Assembly (NCBI GenBank): GCA_017935825.1
Contig: JAGBGW010000228.1
Location: 1-6,010, forward strand
DNA length: 6,010 bases
Origin: Clostridia bacterium
Lineage (GTDB): Bacteria > Bacillota > Clostridia > Christensenellales > Maliibacteriaceae
Reading direction: 5' to 3'
The position numbers and the translations under genes were made by a program. Below the pieces are notes generated by a model. The model made no database searches. It was not told the DNA's origin and saw only the letters and a list, made by a program, of their open reading frames with translations. Shown here in pieces: positions 5,097-6,010 of this stretch; position 1 is the stretch's first letter; each line of letters opens with the position of its first letter.

Positions 5097-5831
5097 TTAT
5101 TTCATCCAATTGTCAAAGGCTTGGAGCAACCGCTTTTTGTCCTCGGGCGCGTAGTAGAAGTGGGTGGAATCGGGCAGTACCTCCACCTGAATCGGAGCGT
5201 GTTTCTTCAAATACGAAATCGACTTGGGCGACACCAGCTCATCCAATGCAGATTGGATTGCAATGCAGGGCGTTTGCAGCTGTCCTAAAATCTGTCGCGT
5301 GTCGTGAATCTTTCGGAACAACTCTAAAAAACGAGGGATCCAGCGAAGATAGGGAAGAGGATTCTTGGAAAGTTGGATGCCGCAGCAATCCCGTGCCGCA
5401 AGGGTGAAAAGGTCATCCTGGCGAACACGTCCGAAGTACAGCTTCGCAGCCGTTGCCGCCATGCGCAGCTTAACACCCACGGTGATGGGCACGGCAAGAA
5501 GAAACAGCTTTTTTATCTTCGGCTGCCTGATCGCCTGTTCCATGGCAAAGAGCGTCCCCATGGAGTGGGCGACGATGTATATTTCATCATGGGTGCGGCA
5601 AAGCTCTTCCACCGCACATGCTGCCTGCGTTTCCCACTTGTGCATGGAGCTTTTTCCAAAATCCCGTGGGGATTTTCCGTGTCCATCCAGTAAAAGATTG
5701 TGGAAGGAAACATCTTGGGGCAAACGCTTCAGCAGCATATGAAAATGATTGGGTGTACCTGCAATGCCGTGGATGAACAGATATGCAGTTTTGGCACCGT
5801 CGATGATCCGCTTTTGTTCCAAGTGCTGCAA
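5097..5831 (-). CDS. Alpha/beta-hydrolase, carboxylesterase/monoacylglycerol-lipase type
   Basis: A 244-residue soluble serine hydrolase, cytoplasmic by lack of a signal peptide. It shows the oxyanion-hole HGIAGTP (21-27), LLLDGHGKS (46-54), the nucleophile elbow AHSMG with Ser90, acid Asp197 in SALDELVSP, and base His224 in DSTHFYY. Length and motif layout resemble the Est30-type carboxylesterases (COG1647), which cleave short acyl esters or monoacylglycerols. Residues 120-175 form a helical, basic cap over the core. The start is TTG (5831-5829), chosen because AGAAGGTGA lies just upstream and no ATG or GTG is better placed. It converges on the SGNH operon and has its own promoter, so it is a single-gene unit in this window. 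Family is secure; substrate is unknown. Confidence 0.93.
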   Translation of the reverse strand: MQHLEQKRIIDGAKTAYLFIHGIAGTPNHFHMLLKRLPQDVSFHNLLLDGHGKSPRDFGKSSMHKWETQAACAVEELCRTHDEIYIVAHSMGTLFAMEQAIRQPKIKKLFLLAVPITVGVKLRMAATAAKLYFGRVRQDDLFTLAARDCCGIQLSKNPLPYLRWIPRFLELFRKIHDTRQILGQLQTPCIAIQSALDELVSPKSISYLKKHAPIQVEVLPDSTHFYYAPEDKKRLLQAFDNWMK

Positions 5832-5835
5832 AAAA

Positions 5836-5842
5836 TCACCTT
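5836..5842 (-). promoter_or_regulatory. Ribosome binding site supporting the TTG start of the hydrolase
   Basis: On the minus strand AAGGTGA is followed by four T and then TTG (5831-5829). This close match to GGAGGTGA at normal spacing is the reason for taking the rare start codon. Confidence 0.75.
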
Positions 5843-5862
5843 CTGCTTCAATGGTTGACTTT

Positions 5863-5871
5863 ATTATATCA
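5863..5871 (-). promoter_or_regulatory. Extended -10 promoter for the alpha/beta-hydrolase
   Basis: The minus strand reads TGATATAAT: a perfect TATAAT (5868-5863) with TGn before it. The -35 region is poor (best TTCGAG at 16 nt spacing), as is common for extended -10 promoters. Predicted start is near 5856, leaving a leader of about 25 nt that contains the ribosome binding site. Confidence 0.7.
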
Positions 5872-5880
5872 TAACCTCAC

Positions 5881-6010
5881 ATGACTCGAACTGATCCGCA
5901 TTTGGATGGTTCTGTCCGGATCTTTTGGTCTCATCGGTTTCACCCTAACGTCCAGTTAAGGCGAATCCTCTTCAACCAAAATCTCTCGAACATTCCTCAT
6001 CCAAATGTGC
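5881..6010. other. Right-edge non-coding or gene-end region with short repeats
   Basis: No convincing gene. The minus strand is open from the window edge to a TAA at 5958-5956, reading HIWMRNVREILVEEDSP, which could be the C-terminus of a gene lying to the right but is too short to judge. The plus strand is open from an ATG at 5881 to the edge, but has no ribosome site. The region holds a perfect 10-bp inverted repeat (5899-5908 with 5998-6007), a 7-bp direct repeat CTCGAAC (5885-5891 and 5985-5991) and a 6-bp inverted pair GATCCG/CGGATC (5893-5898, 5917-5922). Confidence 0.4.

Noticed and set aside
5893..5926. GATCCG...CGGATC followed by TTTT as a plus-strand terminator
   Set aside because: The loop would be 18 nt and the stem only 6 bp, with no upstream gene on the plus strand to terminate.
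5881..6010. Plus-strand frame from ATG 5881 open to the window end (43 codons)
   Set aside because: No ribosome site before it, it begins just upstream of a minus-strand promoter, and its product (MTRTDPHLDG...) shows no known motif. Too short to support.

Overview
This window most likely comes from an anaerobic member of the Bacillota (Clostridia or Negativicutes-like). The reasons are strong AGGAGG-type ribosome binding sites, sigma-A-type promoters, moderate GC with AT-rich promoter regions, and a gene set typical of strict anaerobes: a COG1237 metallo-beta-lactamase-fold hydrolase, a NifX/NifB-like protein with a His/Cys tail, and paired half-size permeases. I cannot name the genus. No RNA gene, CRISPR array or clear insertion sequence is visible.

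Left block (1-2045, + strand): the 3' two-thirds of a Cu(I)-exporting P1B-type ATPase (CopA) that runs off the left edge. It is fused in frame to a complete C-terminal CopZ-like metallochaperone domain. The codons joining the two look like an intergenic spacer, with an ideal AGGAGG site and an in-frame ATG, so a free 66-residue CopZ is probably also made from the same DNA. A small two-helix membrane protein follows 22 nt downstream, and a rho-independent terminator closes the unit.

Middle block (2048-3408, + strand): a clear promoter with an AT-rich upstream stretch drives a two-gene unit. The first gene is a metallo-beta-lactamase-fold hydrolase with a GTG start. The second is a NifX-like protein ending in a 34-residue tail with 10 His and 5 Cys. 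A perfect 11-bp hairpin terminator follows.

Right block (3415-5095, + strand): a near-consensus promoter, overlapped by a candidate operator, drives two half-permeases and an SGNH hydrolase. Each gene overlaps the next by ATGA, so the three are translationally coupled. The two permease halves align without gaps over their core, which suggests two homologous subunits of one transporter. A bidirectional hairpin terminator lies between this unit and a convergent alpha/beta-hydrolase gene (complement 5831-5097), which uses a TTG start behind a perfect extended -10 promoter.

The last ~130 bases hold no convincing gene but contain several short inverted and direct repeats that I cannot explain. 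Taken together, the first two thirds look like a metal-handling neighbourhood (copper export, metal-binding tail, metallohydrolase). A metal link for the permease/SGNH operon is only inference.
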